Positions 14,743 to 23,556 of a stretch of 64,000 nt of DNA are shown here, piece after piece. The translations under genes were made by a program, and so were the position numbers. The stretch is from an uncultured Fibrobacter sp. Lineage in GTDB: Bacteria > Fibrobacterota > Fibrobacteria > Fibrobacterales > Fibrobacteraceae. The notes beneath the pieces were generated by a model that saw only the letters and a program-made list of their open reading frames with translations, had not been told where the DNA came from and made no database searches. Position 1 is the first letter of the stretch, and the number at the start of each line of letters is the position of its first letter. The DNA lies in assembly GCF_947305105.1 (NCBI RefSeq), contig NZ_CAMZCS010000006.1, positions 62,001 through 126,000 on the forward strand. Direction: 5' to 3'.

Positions 14743-16527
14743 ATGAAAAACACGTTCAAAAAACTTTATGCATACATGGGATCACGAAAACCGCTGTTCC
14801 CGCTAGCTTTGATTCTCTCGGCATTGAGCGCCATCGCGGGGCTCGTGCCGTTTTTACTGATGTGGCTGATTGTCCGCGAGGTTATCTCTGGCGGTGACAT
14901 GACGAACATCAAGATTTTTGACTACTCCATCGGGGCAGTCCTCGCTTCGGTCGCAAGCGTATTGCTCTACTTTGCGGCCCTTGCCTGTTCGCACTTGGTG
15001 GCATTCAGGCTCGAAGGCGACTTGCGTCGTTCCGCGATGAAAAAACTGATGAGCGCTCCGCTCGGATTTTTTGACAAGAACCCGACGGGCAAGCTCCGCA
15101 AGATTATTGACGACAATGCGGCCATCACCCACACCTTCCTCGCGCACGAGATGCCCGATATTTCGAGCACAATCTTGATTCCCATTGTGGCGCTCGTGAT
15201 GATGTTCGTTTTTGATTGGCGACTTGGGCTAGCTTCGCTCATTCCGATTGTCTACGCAATCTTTATTCTCGGGACCTTGGGCAAAAAAGGAACCAAGTTC
15301 ATGGAACGCTACATGCAGTCGCTCGAAGAAATGAACTCCGAAGCAGTCGAGTATGTGCGCGGCATCCCCGTAGTCAAGGTTTTCCAACAAACCATCTATT
15401 CGTTCAAGAATTTCTATAAGACCATTGAGGTTTACCACCAGATGGTGACCGCCTATTCCGACAGTTGGAAAAAGGCCTACTGCATCTACACCACACTCGT
15501 GAACGGCTTCGTACTCTTCCTAGTCCCGACAGCTGTACTCATTATCGGGAGCGGTGATAACATACAGCAAACCATCGTAAACATGATGATTTATGTGCTG
15601 GTAACGCCGTTATTCTCGCAGTGCGTGATGCGCAGCATGTACCTGAGCAACGCCACGAACCAGGCGGGCATTGCAATTGACCGCATCAACGATATCGCCC
15701 GCACCAAGGATTTGGAAGTTTGTGAAAATCCGGTGCCGATGCAAAAGTTCGATGTAGAATTCCGGAACGTGAACTTTACCTACCCCGATACCGACAAACA
15801 AGTGCTGAACGACATTTCGCTCTCGGTGCCCGCTGGCCATACGGTAGCTCTTGTCGGGCCTTCGGGCGGCGGCAAGAGCACGATTGCAAAACTCCTGCCG
15901 CGCTTCTTCGACGTTGATAGCGGCGAAATTACTATTGGCGGTGTTCCCGTAAAGCAGATTAACCCGAAGGAACTGATGAAGAACGTTTCGTTTGTGTTCC
16001 AGAATACTCGCCTTTTCAAGATGAGCATTTTGGATAACGTTCGCTACGGCATGCCCGACGCGACTCTCGAGCAGGTAAACAAGGCTCTTGACCTTGCGCA
16101 GTGCCGTGAAATCATTGACAAGCTGCCGGGCGGTATCGACACCGTTATCGGGAGCAAGGGAACTTATCTTTCGGGTGGCGAGCAGCAGCGAGTTGTGCTT
16201 GCGCGCGCTATCTTGAAGAATGCTCCCATCGTGGTGCTAGACGAGGCGACCGCCTTTGCTGACCCAGAAAACGAACGCTTAATTCAAGAAGCTTTGCACA
16301 AACTGGCCGCAGGCAAGACCGTTTTGATGATAGCCCACAGGCTTACAAGCGTGGTGAACGCCGACCAGATTATTGTGGTCGAAGAAGGCAAAATCGCTGA
16401 ACGCGGAACGCACGGCGAATTACTTGAAAAGAACGGCATTTACGCCAAGATGTGGGCCGAATACCAGCAGTCTGTCACATGGACCCTCGACAATTCCAAG
16501 GATAATGAAGGAGGCGAAAATGTATAA
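14743..16527 (+). CDS. ABC half-transporter 1, YbtP/IrtA-like
   Basis: 594 residues: six-helix exporter-fold membrane domain (about 1-310) and an ATPase domain with Walker A GPSGGGKST, signature LSGGEQQRV and Walker B VVLDEAT followed by AFADPEN. Fused half-transporters of this kind next to an AraC regulator resemble YbtP/YbtQ and IrtA/IrtB, which import ferric siderophores despite their exporter fold. The ATG at 14743 is chosen because the upstream in-frame part is repeat-derived. Its stop overlaps the next gene by eight bases. Confidence 0.88.
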   Translation: MKNTFKKLYAYMGSRKPLFPLALILSALSAIAGLVPFLLMWLIVREVISGGDMTNIKIFDYSIGAVLASVASVLLYFAALACSHLVAFRLEGDLRRSAMKKLMSAPLGFFDKNPTGKLRKIIDDNAAITHTFLAHEMPDISSTILIPIVALVMMFVFDWRLGLASLIPIVYAIFILGTLGKKGTKFMERYMQSLEEMNSEAVEYVRGIPVVKVFQQTIYSFKNFYKTIEVYHQMVTAYSDSWKKAYCIYTTLVNGFVLFLVPTAVLIIGSGDNIQQTIVNMMIYVLVTPLFSQCVMRSMYLSNATNQAGIAIDRINDIARTKDLEVCENPVPMQKFDVEFRNVNFTYPDTDKQVLNDISLSVPAGHTVALVGPSGGGKSTIAKLLPRFFDVDSGEITIGGVPVKQINPKELMKNVSFVFQNTRLFKMSILDNVRYGMPDATLEQVNKALDLAQCREIIDKLPGGIDTVIGSKGTYLSGGEQQRVVLARAILKNAPIVVLDEATAFADPENERLIQEALHKLAAGKTVLMIAHRLTSVVNADQIIVVEEGKIAERGTHGELLEKNGIYAKMWAEYQQSVTWTLDNSKDNEGGENV

Positions 16528-18253
16528 GTGGGTTCAGAATACTTTTGCTCTTTCGGAAGAAGGCTCCCGCACGTTTGTCCGTGGCGTCGTCTGGACATTC
16601 CTGCACTTTGTTTCGCTCATGTTCCCGATGATGATGCTCTTTTATTTTTTGATGGAGCAGATGGGCATTGGTGAATTTGCTGGCAAAACTCCGCACGGAA
16701 CCTTATTCTACGTAGGAATTGCGGTAGTCCTGTTTATCGTGATGCTAGTCATTTACAGGTTTTCGTACAGTGCGACTTACAGCAGCGTTTACGACGAAAG
16801 CATGCGCCGCCGAGTCTCGATTGCCGAAAAGCTCCGCAAGTTGCCACTCTCGTTCTTTGGCAAGAAGAACCTTTCGGATTTGACGTCAACAATCATGGAC
16901 GACTGCAATGCGCTCGAAATGATTTTCTCGCACGCAGTGCCGGAACTTTTCGCCGCCATCGGAAGCGTCACCGTTATCGGAATCATGCTGTTCTGCTACA
17001 ACTGGAAAATGTCCATCGCGCTCTTTTGGGTGGTGCCTGCCGCTGCGCTTTTGATTGCTCTTTCCAAGAAAATTCAGGATCACTGGTTCGAAGGTTCGTA
17101 CAACGCACGTCGTGAAATCATGGAAGATATCCAGGAAGGCCTCGAAAACGTGCAGGAAATCCGTTCCTACTCCGGCGAAGCCGCCTATCTCGACCATTTT
17201 GACAAGAACTGCATCAAGTACGAAAAAACGCAAATAGATTCTGACGTGAAAGTCGGTATGTTCCTGAATTCGGCGCAAGGCATTCTCAAGATGGGTCTTG
17301 CTACAGTGCTGATTACGGGCGCACGCCTTTGGACCAAGGGTGAAATCGATGTATTCACCTACTTGGTATTCATCGTGTGCGCAGCGACCATCTACAATCC
17401 GGTTTTCCTTGTATTCAACAACCTTGCCGAACTGTTCTTCGTGAATGTGCGCCTGCGCCGTTTCCGCGAAATGGACCAAATGCCCATACAACATGGCGAA
17501 ACAGAATTTACGCCTGCCAATTACGATATTGAATTCAAGGACGTCGACTTCAATTACAACGAGAACAAGCAAGTCCTGAAAAAAGTTTCGTTCACGGCAA
17601 AGCAGGGCGAAATCACCGCACTTGTGGGCCCGAGCGGCAGCGGAAAGACGACTGCAGCAAAACTCGCGGCACGCTTCTGGGATATTCAAGGCGGCAAGGT
17701 GACCCTCGGCGGGCAGGACATCAGCAAGATTGACCCTGAAACGCTCCTCAAGAATTTCTCCATCGTCTTCCAGGACGTGGTGCTGTTCAACACAAGCATC
17801 AAGGACAATATCCGCATCGGCAAGCGCGATGCCAGCGACGAAGAAATCCTGAAGGTCGCAAAACTCGCGGGATGCGACGATTTCGTGCAGAAGATGCCGC
17901 AAGGCTATGACACCGTCATCGGCGAAAACGGCGAAACGCTCTCGGGCGGTGAACGTCAGAGAATCTCGATTGCGCGTGCATTGTTAAAGGACGCTCCCAT
18001 CATCCTGCTTGACGAAGCGACAGCAAGCCTTGACGTAGAAAACGAATCCAAGATCCAGCGCGGCATTTCGCAGTTGGTGAAGGGCAAAACCGTCATCATC
18101 ATTGCACACCGTATGCGTACCATCGCAAACGCCGACAAGGTCGTGGTGCTGCAGGACGGTCACATCGCCGAGACAGGTTCTCCCGCCGAACTCAAGGCGA
18201 AAGGCGGCCTGTTCAGCAAGATGCTGGAATTGCAGATGAAGAGTGGGCAGTAG
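16520..18253 (+). CDS. ABC half-transporter 2, YbtQ/IrtB-like
   Basis: 577 residues with the same architecture: six membrane helices, Walker A GPSGSGKTT, signature LSGGERQRI, Walker B ILLDEATASLD. The start at 16520 has a perfect AAGGAGG site and overlaps the first ABC gene by eight bases, so the two are translated together and very likely form a heterodimer. A longer in-frame reading (from 16373) would only translate the partner gene out of frame. Confidence 0.9.
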   Translation: MYKWVQNTFALSEEGSRTFVRGVVWTFLHFVSLMFPMMMLFYFLMEQMGIGEFAGKTPHGTLFYVGIAVVLFIVMLVIYRFSYSATYSSVYDESMRRRVSIAEKLRKLPLSFFGKKNLSDLTSTIMDDCNALEMIFSHAVPELFAAIGSVTVIGIMLFCYNWKMSIALFWVVPAAALLIALSKKIQDHWFEGSYNARREIMEDIQEGLENVQEIRSYSGEAAYLDHFDKNCIKYEKTQIDSDVKVGMFLNSAQGILKMGLATVLITGARLWTKGEIDVFTYLVFIVCAATIYNPVFLVFNNLAELFFVNVRLRRFREMDQMPIQHGETEFTPANYDIEFKDVDFNYNENKQVLKKVSFTAKQGEITALVGPSGSGKTTAAKLAARFWDIQGGKVTLGGQDISKIDPETLLKNFSIVFQDVVLFNTSIKDNIRIGKRDASDEEILKVAKLAGCDDFVQKMPQGYDTVIGENGETLSGGERQRISIARALLKDAPIILLDEATASLDVENESKIQRGISQLVKGKTVIIIAHRMRTIANADKVVVLQDGHIAETGSPAELKAKGGLFSKMLELQMKSGQ

Positions 18254-18295
18254 GAAGTAGGAAGTAGGAAGTAGACAGTAGACAGTAGGCAGTGG
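18244..18295. repeat. GTAGGAA/GTAGACA minisatellite
   Basis: Seven-base units GTAGGAA (three), GTAGACA (two), GTAGGCA in tandem just after the ABC stop; the same units occur at 29190-29219. Confidence 0.7.
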
Positions 18296-18322
18296 TTGGT
18301 AAAAAGCAGAAAGGTAGAAGAA

Positions 18323-18347
18323 GATTGCATTGCAAGCGAAGCAATCC
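18323..18347. repeat. Short copy of the dispersed repeat before DUF3793
   Basis: GATTGCATTGCAAGCGAAGC followed by AATCC, an imperfect palindrome (GATTGC...GCAATC) of the family described at 31235. Confidence 0.55.
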
Positions 18348-18361
18348 TTAGAGGAATAACG

Positions 18362-18976
18362 ATGACGGCACAACGATTGATGGATTACAAACTGGTTCGC
18401 CAATGCGCGCCAACACTTGCCGCCCGCAAGGTCGGCAGCCTCTTCTGCATGGAAAAAGCGCCCGCAGAACACGAACCGCTTTGCGCCATTCTCGCTCGCT
18501 GGAACCGCGAACTGAATCCGTCGGGCATATTCGTGCGCATCGTCGCAGAGCGCTGCGGTCGCAGCTTTGTGTACGTCTACCGCCGCAATGTGTTAAGCCA
18601 GTTGTTCAACAAAAATGAAATCCGTCAATTCCTGGGAGTTTACGGCTACCAGCATTTTGACGAAGAAACGCTTATCGCAAAACTCACCCACCGTATCGCA
18701 AAATGCCATTGCTTTCCACATGAAATCGGACTTTTCCTGGGGTACCCACTCGAAGACGTCAAAGGTTTCATCGCCAATGGCGGGCAAAATTGCAAAAGTA
18801 CGGGCTACTGGAAAGTGTATGGCGACGTTGCCGAATCGGAAAAGAAATTCGAATGCTTCCGAAAATGCTTTTCGGTCATGAGTTCACTTTTCGAACGTGG
18901 TTACTCACTACCGATGCTCGCTGTAGCAAGTACAAAAAATTGCTCAATACGTCAGCCCGAGCGGAACGCTGCATAG
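18362..18976 (+). CDS. DUF3793 family protein
   Basis: 204 residues, cytosolic, no signal or membrane segment. The family core HCFPHEIGLFLGYPLEDVKG and the following NCKSTGYWKVYGD (about 115-160) are clear; several Cys (CAPT, CHCF, NCKS, CFRKCF) are conserved in such proteins. Function unknown; these genes regularly sit beside flavodoxins and iron transport genes in anaerobes. The start at 18362 has GAGG eight bases upstream. The last 10-15 residues run into a copy of the dispersed repeat (AACGCTGCATAGCGAAGCAA), so the C-terminus is probably not native. Confidence 0.85.
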   Translation: MTAQRLMDYKLVRQCAPTLAARKVGSLFCMEKAPAEHEPLCAILARWNRELNPSGIFVRIVAERCGRSFVYVYRRNVLSQLFNKNEIRQFLGVYGYQHFDEETLIAKLTHRIAKCHCFPHEIGLFLGYPLEDVKGFIANGGQNCKSTGYWKVYGDVAESEKKFECFRKCFSVMSSLFERGYSLPMLAVASTKNCSIRQPERNAA

Positions 18977-19021
18977 CGAAGCAATCTCAGAAATTTAACG
19001 TAATAACATAGGAGAATCATA

Positions 19022-19450
19022 ATGGAAAAAATCGCAGTCATTTATTGGAGCGGAACAGGAAACACCGAAATGATGGCAAAATACGTCGCTGAAGGAGCCA
19101 AGGCTGCCGGCGCCGAAGCCGATGTTTTTGACGTTTCTAATTTTTCGCAGGAAAAACTGAGCGAATACGGTCGCTACGCGCTGGGTTGCCCCGCCATGGG
19201 CGCCGAAGAGCTCGAAGATTCCGAATTCCAGCCGTTTTACGATGCCGTCAAGCCGTCCCTTGCCGGCAAGAAAGTCGCCCTGTTTGGCTCTTACGGCTGG
19301 GGTGGCGGCGAATGGATGAATCCGTGGAAGGCCGATGCCGAAGCTGCCGGTCTCGTACTTGTAGCAGAACCGCTCGCCATCGAGAACACCCCCGATGACG
19401 CAGGCAAAGCCTCCTGCCAGGAACTCGGCAAAACGCTCGCCACCGCCTAA
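19022..19450 (+). CDS. Flavodoxin (cytosolic, short chain)
   Basis: 142 residues, FMN electron carrier. The phosphate loop WSGTGNTEMMA is at residues 10-20; GCPAMGAEEL and GSYGWGGGEWM are the other FMN-contact loops. No signal peptide, unlike the flavodoxins at 52-60 kb. AGGAG seven bases upstream. As last gene after araC, ABC pair and DUF3793 it fits the replacement of ferredoxin by flavodoxin in iron shortage, or reduction of imported ferric chelates (inference). A strong terminator follows. Confidence 0.92.
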   Translation: MEKIAVIYWSGTGNTEMMAKYVAEGAKAAGAEADVFDVSNFSQEKLSEYGRYALGCPAMGAEELEDSEFQPFYDAVKPSLAGKKVALFGSYGWGGGEWMNPWKADAEAAGLVLVAEPLAIENTPDDAGKASCQELGKTLATA

Positions 19451-19489
19451 AATACCTGTCCTCTTTTATTGTGTTGTTGTTTTGAATCA

Positions 19490-19523
19490 AGCCCCGACGG
19501 AATTAAATCCGTTGGGGCTTTTA
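19490..19523 (+). terminator. Intrinsic terminator after flavodoxin
   Basis: AGCCCCGACGGA and TCCGTTGGGGCT pair (one G-U), loop ATTAAA, then TTTTAATT. Confidence 0.9.
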
Positions 19524-19564
19524 ATTACGCTGCAAGAATTTCCCCTCCCCTTTTCAATCTCCGT

Positions 19565-19578
19565 CCATTTGGAGTAGA
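19565..19578 (+). promoter_or_regulatory. AraC-type box CCATTTGGAGTAGA before MMPL gene 1
   Basis: Exact 14-base match to the motif at 13586 and 25954, followed by AAAAAA, 42 bases before the gene start. The second copy expected 20 bp upstream is not recognisable here. Confidence 0.6.
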
Positions 19579-19619
19579 AAAAAAGGCATTGAAACGCTAT
19601 TTTTCGCGAGAAATTATTA

Positions 19620-21983
19620 ATGGGATGTTTTATGCAAGTTTCTCGTGTCAACAAGGTTTTTGCCCAGTTGGGGCATTTTCAGGTCAAGTTTCGCTGGCTG
19701 ATATTGCTGGCGACAGTTGTTGTGACGGTTTTGGCGTGTCTCGGTTTGCCGCATCTGCAGATGACGAGCAGCGAAGAGGAATGGTTTGACGACTGGGACA
19801 AGGTAAAGATTGACCAGGCGCACTTTAACGAAAAATTCGGAAGTGACGATACCTACATGGTGATGGTCCGTGCCGACGACGTGTTCGCGCCAGAAGTATT
19901 GCAAGCGATTGATAGGCTTTCGCGCAGGCTCGAAAACGAGGTGCCTTATGCCGACCGCGTCGTTTCGCTGACGCACAATTTGTCGATTCCAGTCGCCAAT
20001 GACGAAGGTTTTGAAGTCATTGATCCGTTCGAGAGCGGCATTCCCGACAACCCACAGGAACTAGAAGCGAAAAAGCGGCTGATCCTTTCCCGCGAATCGC
20101 TCGTGAACAATATCGTCTCGGACGACGCGAAGGAAACTTGGGTTATCCTCTCGCTAAAATCTTACGAGGGCGGAGTTGATTTCGGCAAGGACAGCATCGC
20201 GCCTTTCGCCCGCGAAGTCATCTATTCCGACGAATTCAAAAGCGACAAGTTCGAGATGCTCCCGACAGGCATGAGCTACACCGAGATGGAAGAAAACGAA
20301 GTCATTTCGCGTGAATGCGCCATACGCATCGGCATCGGATTCATGGTGATGCTCGTATGCCTCATTTTATTTGTGCGTTCGTTCCGTGGCGTGGTAGTGC
20401 CCGCGATTGCAACGGTCGGCGGTATCGCCTCGGTACTCGGCATCAACGCCTGGCTCGGCATTATCGGCGATGAAAGCATGGTCGCGCTTCCGGTGCTTTT
20501 GGGTATGGCACTTTCGGTGGGCTATTCCATCCACTACATCAATTCGTTCCGCATGCACTTTAGGCGCACAGGCAACCGCCACGAATCCGTGATTTGCGCC
20601 GTCGAAGAAACGGGCTGGCCAATCCTCTTTACAGTCATTACCACAGTCGCATCGCTGATTTCGTTCCTGTTCGCAGGCATTCGCCCCATCCGCTGGATTG
20701 GCGGGATTTCGGCGGGCATCGTCACGATGGTTTATCTGTACGTCATCATCCTGATTCCGATCCTCATGAGCTTCGGCAAGAATGCAGAACCCGACCCGAC
20801 GCAAGTAAAGTCGGCAGGAGCCACCAAGGCGGACATCCTCTTTGAATTCTTTGGGCGCAAGGTGTGCAGGCACAGCGTTGTTGTCGCAGTAATTTCGGCG
20901 GCGGTGATGTTGCTGCAAATTCCAGGAATGATGCGTATCGACGTGAATATGGATTACACTGAGACCATGGGCGAAAAGATTCCCTTCGTGACGCGGCTCA
21001 AGGACATGCTCAGCGGAAAACTCGGGAGCCTTTACGACTTTAACGTGATGGTGGAATTTGAGGACGACGACGCGCTCAAGGATCCCGCCAACATGAAACG
21101 CATTGAGCAACTTGAACAGAACCTCGGCACGCTCCAGCTCACCAAGATTTCGGGCGACAAGCCGCGCGTGCAATCGGTGACGCGCCTCGTGAAAGAGATG
21201 AACCGCACGCTGAACGCCGACAGCATCAAGTATTACAAGATTCCCGACGCGCAGGACATGCTCACGCAACTGCTTTTCTTGTACGAGATTTCGGACCCAG
21301 ACGCTCTCTTTGAACGCATGGACGAAAATTACAAGACAACCTTCATTCACATAGAACTGGCCGGCTACGACGCCAACAAAATCGTCGAAGACCTGGATTC
21401 CGCAAACGCTTATGCCGCCCGCATTTTCCCCGACGCAAAAGTCTCCGTGGTGGGAGAAGTCGTGAACTACGCCGAGATGAACGGCAAACTCGTTGGCGGG
21501 CTGTTGCGTTCGTTCGGTGGTTCGTTCGTGATTATCGCCATCATGATGATTCTTGCGTTCGGGAGCATCAAGGCCGGCCTTATCGGGATGATTCCGAACG
21601 TCGCGCCTGTACTCCTGATTGGCGGCGTCATGGGCTATTCGGGCATGCCGCTCGACATGATCACGATGATCGTGATGCCAATGATTTTGGGCATCGCCGT
21701 CGATGACACCATCCACATGAATAACCACATCAAATACGGATTCGAGCGCACGGGCAGCTACAGGCACGCGCTACTGCTCTCTTACCGCGAAATCGGGAAG
21801 ACCATGGGCATGACCACCTTCATTCTTTGCGCGATGTTCTTCGTATTCATCTTCAGCCCCATGGGCGCACTCCACAACGTGGGCCTGCTTTCCATCGTGG
21901 GCCTTGGTGCCGCCCTCATCGCCGACTACACGCTTACCACGGCACTCGTGTACCTCACAAAACCGTACGGGAAAGAGCGGTAG
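19620..21983 (+). CDS. MMPL/RND-superfamily membrane exporter 1
   Basis: 787 residues. Two repeats of one helix, a large periplasmic domain and five helices, as in MMPL/HpnN-type proteins; GMALSVGYSIHYINSF and GIAVDDTIHMNNHIKYGF are the paired TM4-type motifs (GxxxD/SxxIH). A second ATG (MQVSRVNK, 19632) is an equally possible start. Such proteins move lipids or lipophilic molecules, in mycobacteria also siderophores. The AraC-type box places it with iron genes, so export of an iron-binding or envelope lipid is possible; the substrate is not readable. Confidence 0.88.
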   Translation: MGCFMQVSRVNKVFAQLGHFQVKFRWLILLATVVVTVLACLGLPHLQMTSSEEEWFDDWDKVKIDQAHFNEKFGSDDTYMVMVRADDVFAPEVLQAIDRLSRRLENEVPYADRVVSLTHNLSIPVANDEGFEVIDPFESGIPDNPQELEAKKRLILSRESLVNNIVSDDAKETWVILSLKSYEGGVDFGKDSIAPFAREVIYSDEFKSDKFEMLPTGMSYTEMEENEVISRECAIRIGIGFMVMLVCLILFVRSFRGVVVPAIATVGGIASVLGINAWLGIIGDESMVALPVLLGMALSVGYSIHYINSFRMHFRRTGNRHESVICAVEETGWPILFTVITTVASLISFLFAGIRPIRWIGGISAGIVTMVYLYVIILIPILMSFGKNAEPDPTQVKSAGATKADILFEFFGRKVCRHSVVVAVISAAVMLLQIPGMMRIDVNMDYTETMGEKIPFVTRLKDMLSGKLGSLYDFNVMVEFEDDDALKDPANMKRIEQLEQNLGTLQLTKISGDKPRVQSVTRLVKEMNRTLNADSIKYYKIPDAQDMLTQLLFLYEISDPDALFERMDENYKTTFIHIELAGYDANKIVEDLDSANAYAARIFPDAKVSVVGEVVNYAEMNGKLVGGLLRSFGGSFVIIAIMMILAFGSIKAGLIGMIPNVAPVLLIGGVMGYSGMPLDMITMIVMPMILGIAVDDTIHMNNHIKYGFERTGSYRHALLLSYREIGKTMGMTTFILCAMFFVFIFSPMGALHNVGLLSIVGLGAALIADYTLTTALVYLTKPYGKER

Positions 21984-22071
21984 AACAGAGCGTCACCCTC
22001 TATTATCCCTAACGCAAGACGTTTTCGCAAAAAAAATTGATTCTGTTAAATAAATTATATTTCAGTCCAAG

Positions 22072-22746
22072 ATGATAAATCGCATATCAGTAAAAATTGC
22101 GTTAGCCGTATTTGTTTTAGCAGGATTGTGCCACGCTGGCGATGCATCTAATCGTTTTTTCAGGCTCGGTACTAGCATCGGCCTTTCCTACGATTTTTTG
22201 ATCGGTAAAGAGGGAAATCTGATGGATCCCAAGGATTTCAGCGGTCCAGGTTTTCTGCTTGCAATCAACACAATCTTTAACTTTCACGATCTGCCAGCAC
22301 TCCGTACGGGGCTGACGTACAATGTCCGCTCACTTGAGAACAATGTGGGCTTTGCAGACGAAAACCTTAATCGCGACACCTATGTACATTACGAAGCAGT
22401 CAGTTTCGGAATTCCCGTTCTTGCACATTTTCAAACTCAAAGTCGCATCTATTTTGATGCGGGTTTGACATTCGCGTATACCATAAAAGCGACAGAGGGC
22501 TATAGCCGGAGAAAAAACAGCACCTACGGGTTTAAAACAAAATGGGATGGCGAGGGACTTTCATTTTGCGACATACAACTCACCGCAGGGACAGGAATTA
22601 TGCTCGGGAACCGTTTCGAACTGGGTTTACAATCGCTATTTGGCTTAACAACTGTTTTAGACGCAAGCGAAATAAACGAGCAATACGACAACATTAGCGT
22701 ACACCTATTATCATTTAGCGTAGCCCTCGGTTTCTATTTCATTTAG
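22072..22746 (+). CDS. Outer-membrane beta-barrel protein (PorT/OMP_b-brl-like)
   Basis: 224 residues with signal peptide (to about AGLCHA-G). Eight-strand barrel pattern with alternating aromatic/hydrophobic residues (LGTSIGLSYDF, LRTGLTYNVRS, IYFDAGLTFAYTI, FELGLQSLFGL) and aromatic end GFYFI. No functional residues recognised. It lies between MMPL 1 and the ZIP gene on the same strand and could be cotranscribed with ZIP (13-base gap). Confidence 0.7.
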   Translation: MINRISVKIALAVFVLAGLCHAGDASNRFFRLGTSIGLSYDFLIGKEGNLMDPKDFSGPGFLLAINTIFNFHDLPALRTGLTYNVRSLENNVGFADENLNRDTYVHYEAVSFGIPVLAHFQTQSRIYFDAGLTFAYTIKATEGYSRRKNSTYGFKTKWDGEGLSFCDIQLTAGTGIMLGNRFELGLQSLFGLTTVLDASEINEQYDNISVHLLSFSVALGFYFI

Positions 22747-22759
22747 CGTAGCATTAAGT

Positions 22760-23548
22760 ATGAACGAGCCGGTTATACAAATTGCCCAAGGTCTTGCCAT
22801 TCCGTTCTTAGGGACGGTTCTCGGGGCCGCCTGCGTCTTCTTTATGAAGAAGCAGATGGGGCAAAACCTCAAGCGCGGCCTATTGTCGTTTGCGGCAGGC
22901 GTCATGGTGGCAGCCTCCGTCTGGAGCCTGCTTTTGCCTGCAATCAGCGCGAGCGAATCGATGGGCAAACTGGCTTTCATCCCGGCGACGGTCGGCTTCT
23001 GGGCCGGTATCCTGTTCCTGTTTATTCTAGATAAAATCACGCCGCATTTGCATTTAGGCAGCGCGACACCCGAAGGCCCCAAGGCAAAACTCAAGCGCAC
23101 GACCATGCTTACGCTGGCGGTAACTTTGCACAACTTGCCCGAGGGCATGGCTGTCGGTATCGTTTTCGCAGGCTGGCTTTCGGGGAATGTGGCCATCACA
23201 CTTTCGGGTGCGTTTGCGCTTGCCATAGGCATCGCCATCCAGAATTTCCCTGAAGGGGCGGTGGTTTCGCTCCCGCTCCGTGCCGAAGGAGCGTCGCGCA
23301 AAAAAGCATTTGCCCTTGGAGCGCTCTCCGGAGCCGTAGAACCCGTAGGCGCGTTAATCACGCTGCTTGCGGCTGAGGCGCTCTCGCCGTTCATGCCCTA
23401 CCTGCTCTCGCTTGCGGCGGGCGCCATGATTTACGTGGTTGTGGAAGAAATGCTTCCCGAAGTCAGCGAAGGCGAGCACTTTGATGCCGGCACCATCCTT
23501 TTTGCCGTGGGCTTCACGCTCATGATGGTGCTCGACAGCGCGCTATAA
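22760..23548 (+). CDS. ZIP-family divalent metal transporter (GufA/ZupT type)
   Basis: 262 residues, eight helices. The metal site is seen in helix IV (HNLPEGMAVG) and helix V (QNFPEGA), with a further EEMLPE in the C-terminal part. The His-rich loop is short (HLHLG). Family members take up Zn, Fe or Mn into the cytosol; near feoAB it may supply iron or manganese. It converges with feoB2, eight bases apart. Confidence 0.9.
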   Translation: MNEPVIQIAQGLAIPFLGTVLGAACVFFMKKQMGQNLKRGLLSFAAGVMVAASVWSLLLPAISASESMGKLAFIPATVGFWAGILFLFILDKITPHLHLGSATPEGPKAKLKRTTMLTLAVTLHNLPEGMAVGIVFAGWLSGNVAITLSGAFALAIGIAIQNFPEGAVVSLPLRAEGASRKKAFALGALSGAVEPVGALITLLAAEALSPFMPYLLSLAAGAMIYVVVEEMLPEVSEGEHFDAGTILFAVGFTLMMVLDSAL

Positions 23549-23556
23549 AATTTCAC

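Noticed and set aside
16373-16519. 49-codon N-terminal extension of ABC half-transporter 2
   Set aside because: It would overlap the end of ABC 1 by 150 bases and ignore the perfect AAGGAGG site before 16520.
20367-21767. 466-codon open frame antisense to MMPL 1
   Set aside because: His/Asp-rich translation typical of reversed RND genes; the forward protein is clearly real.
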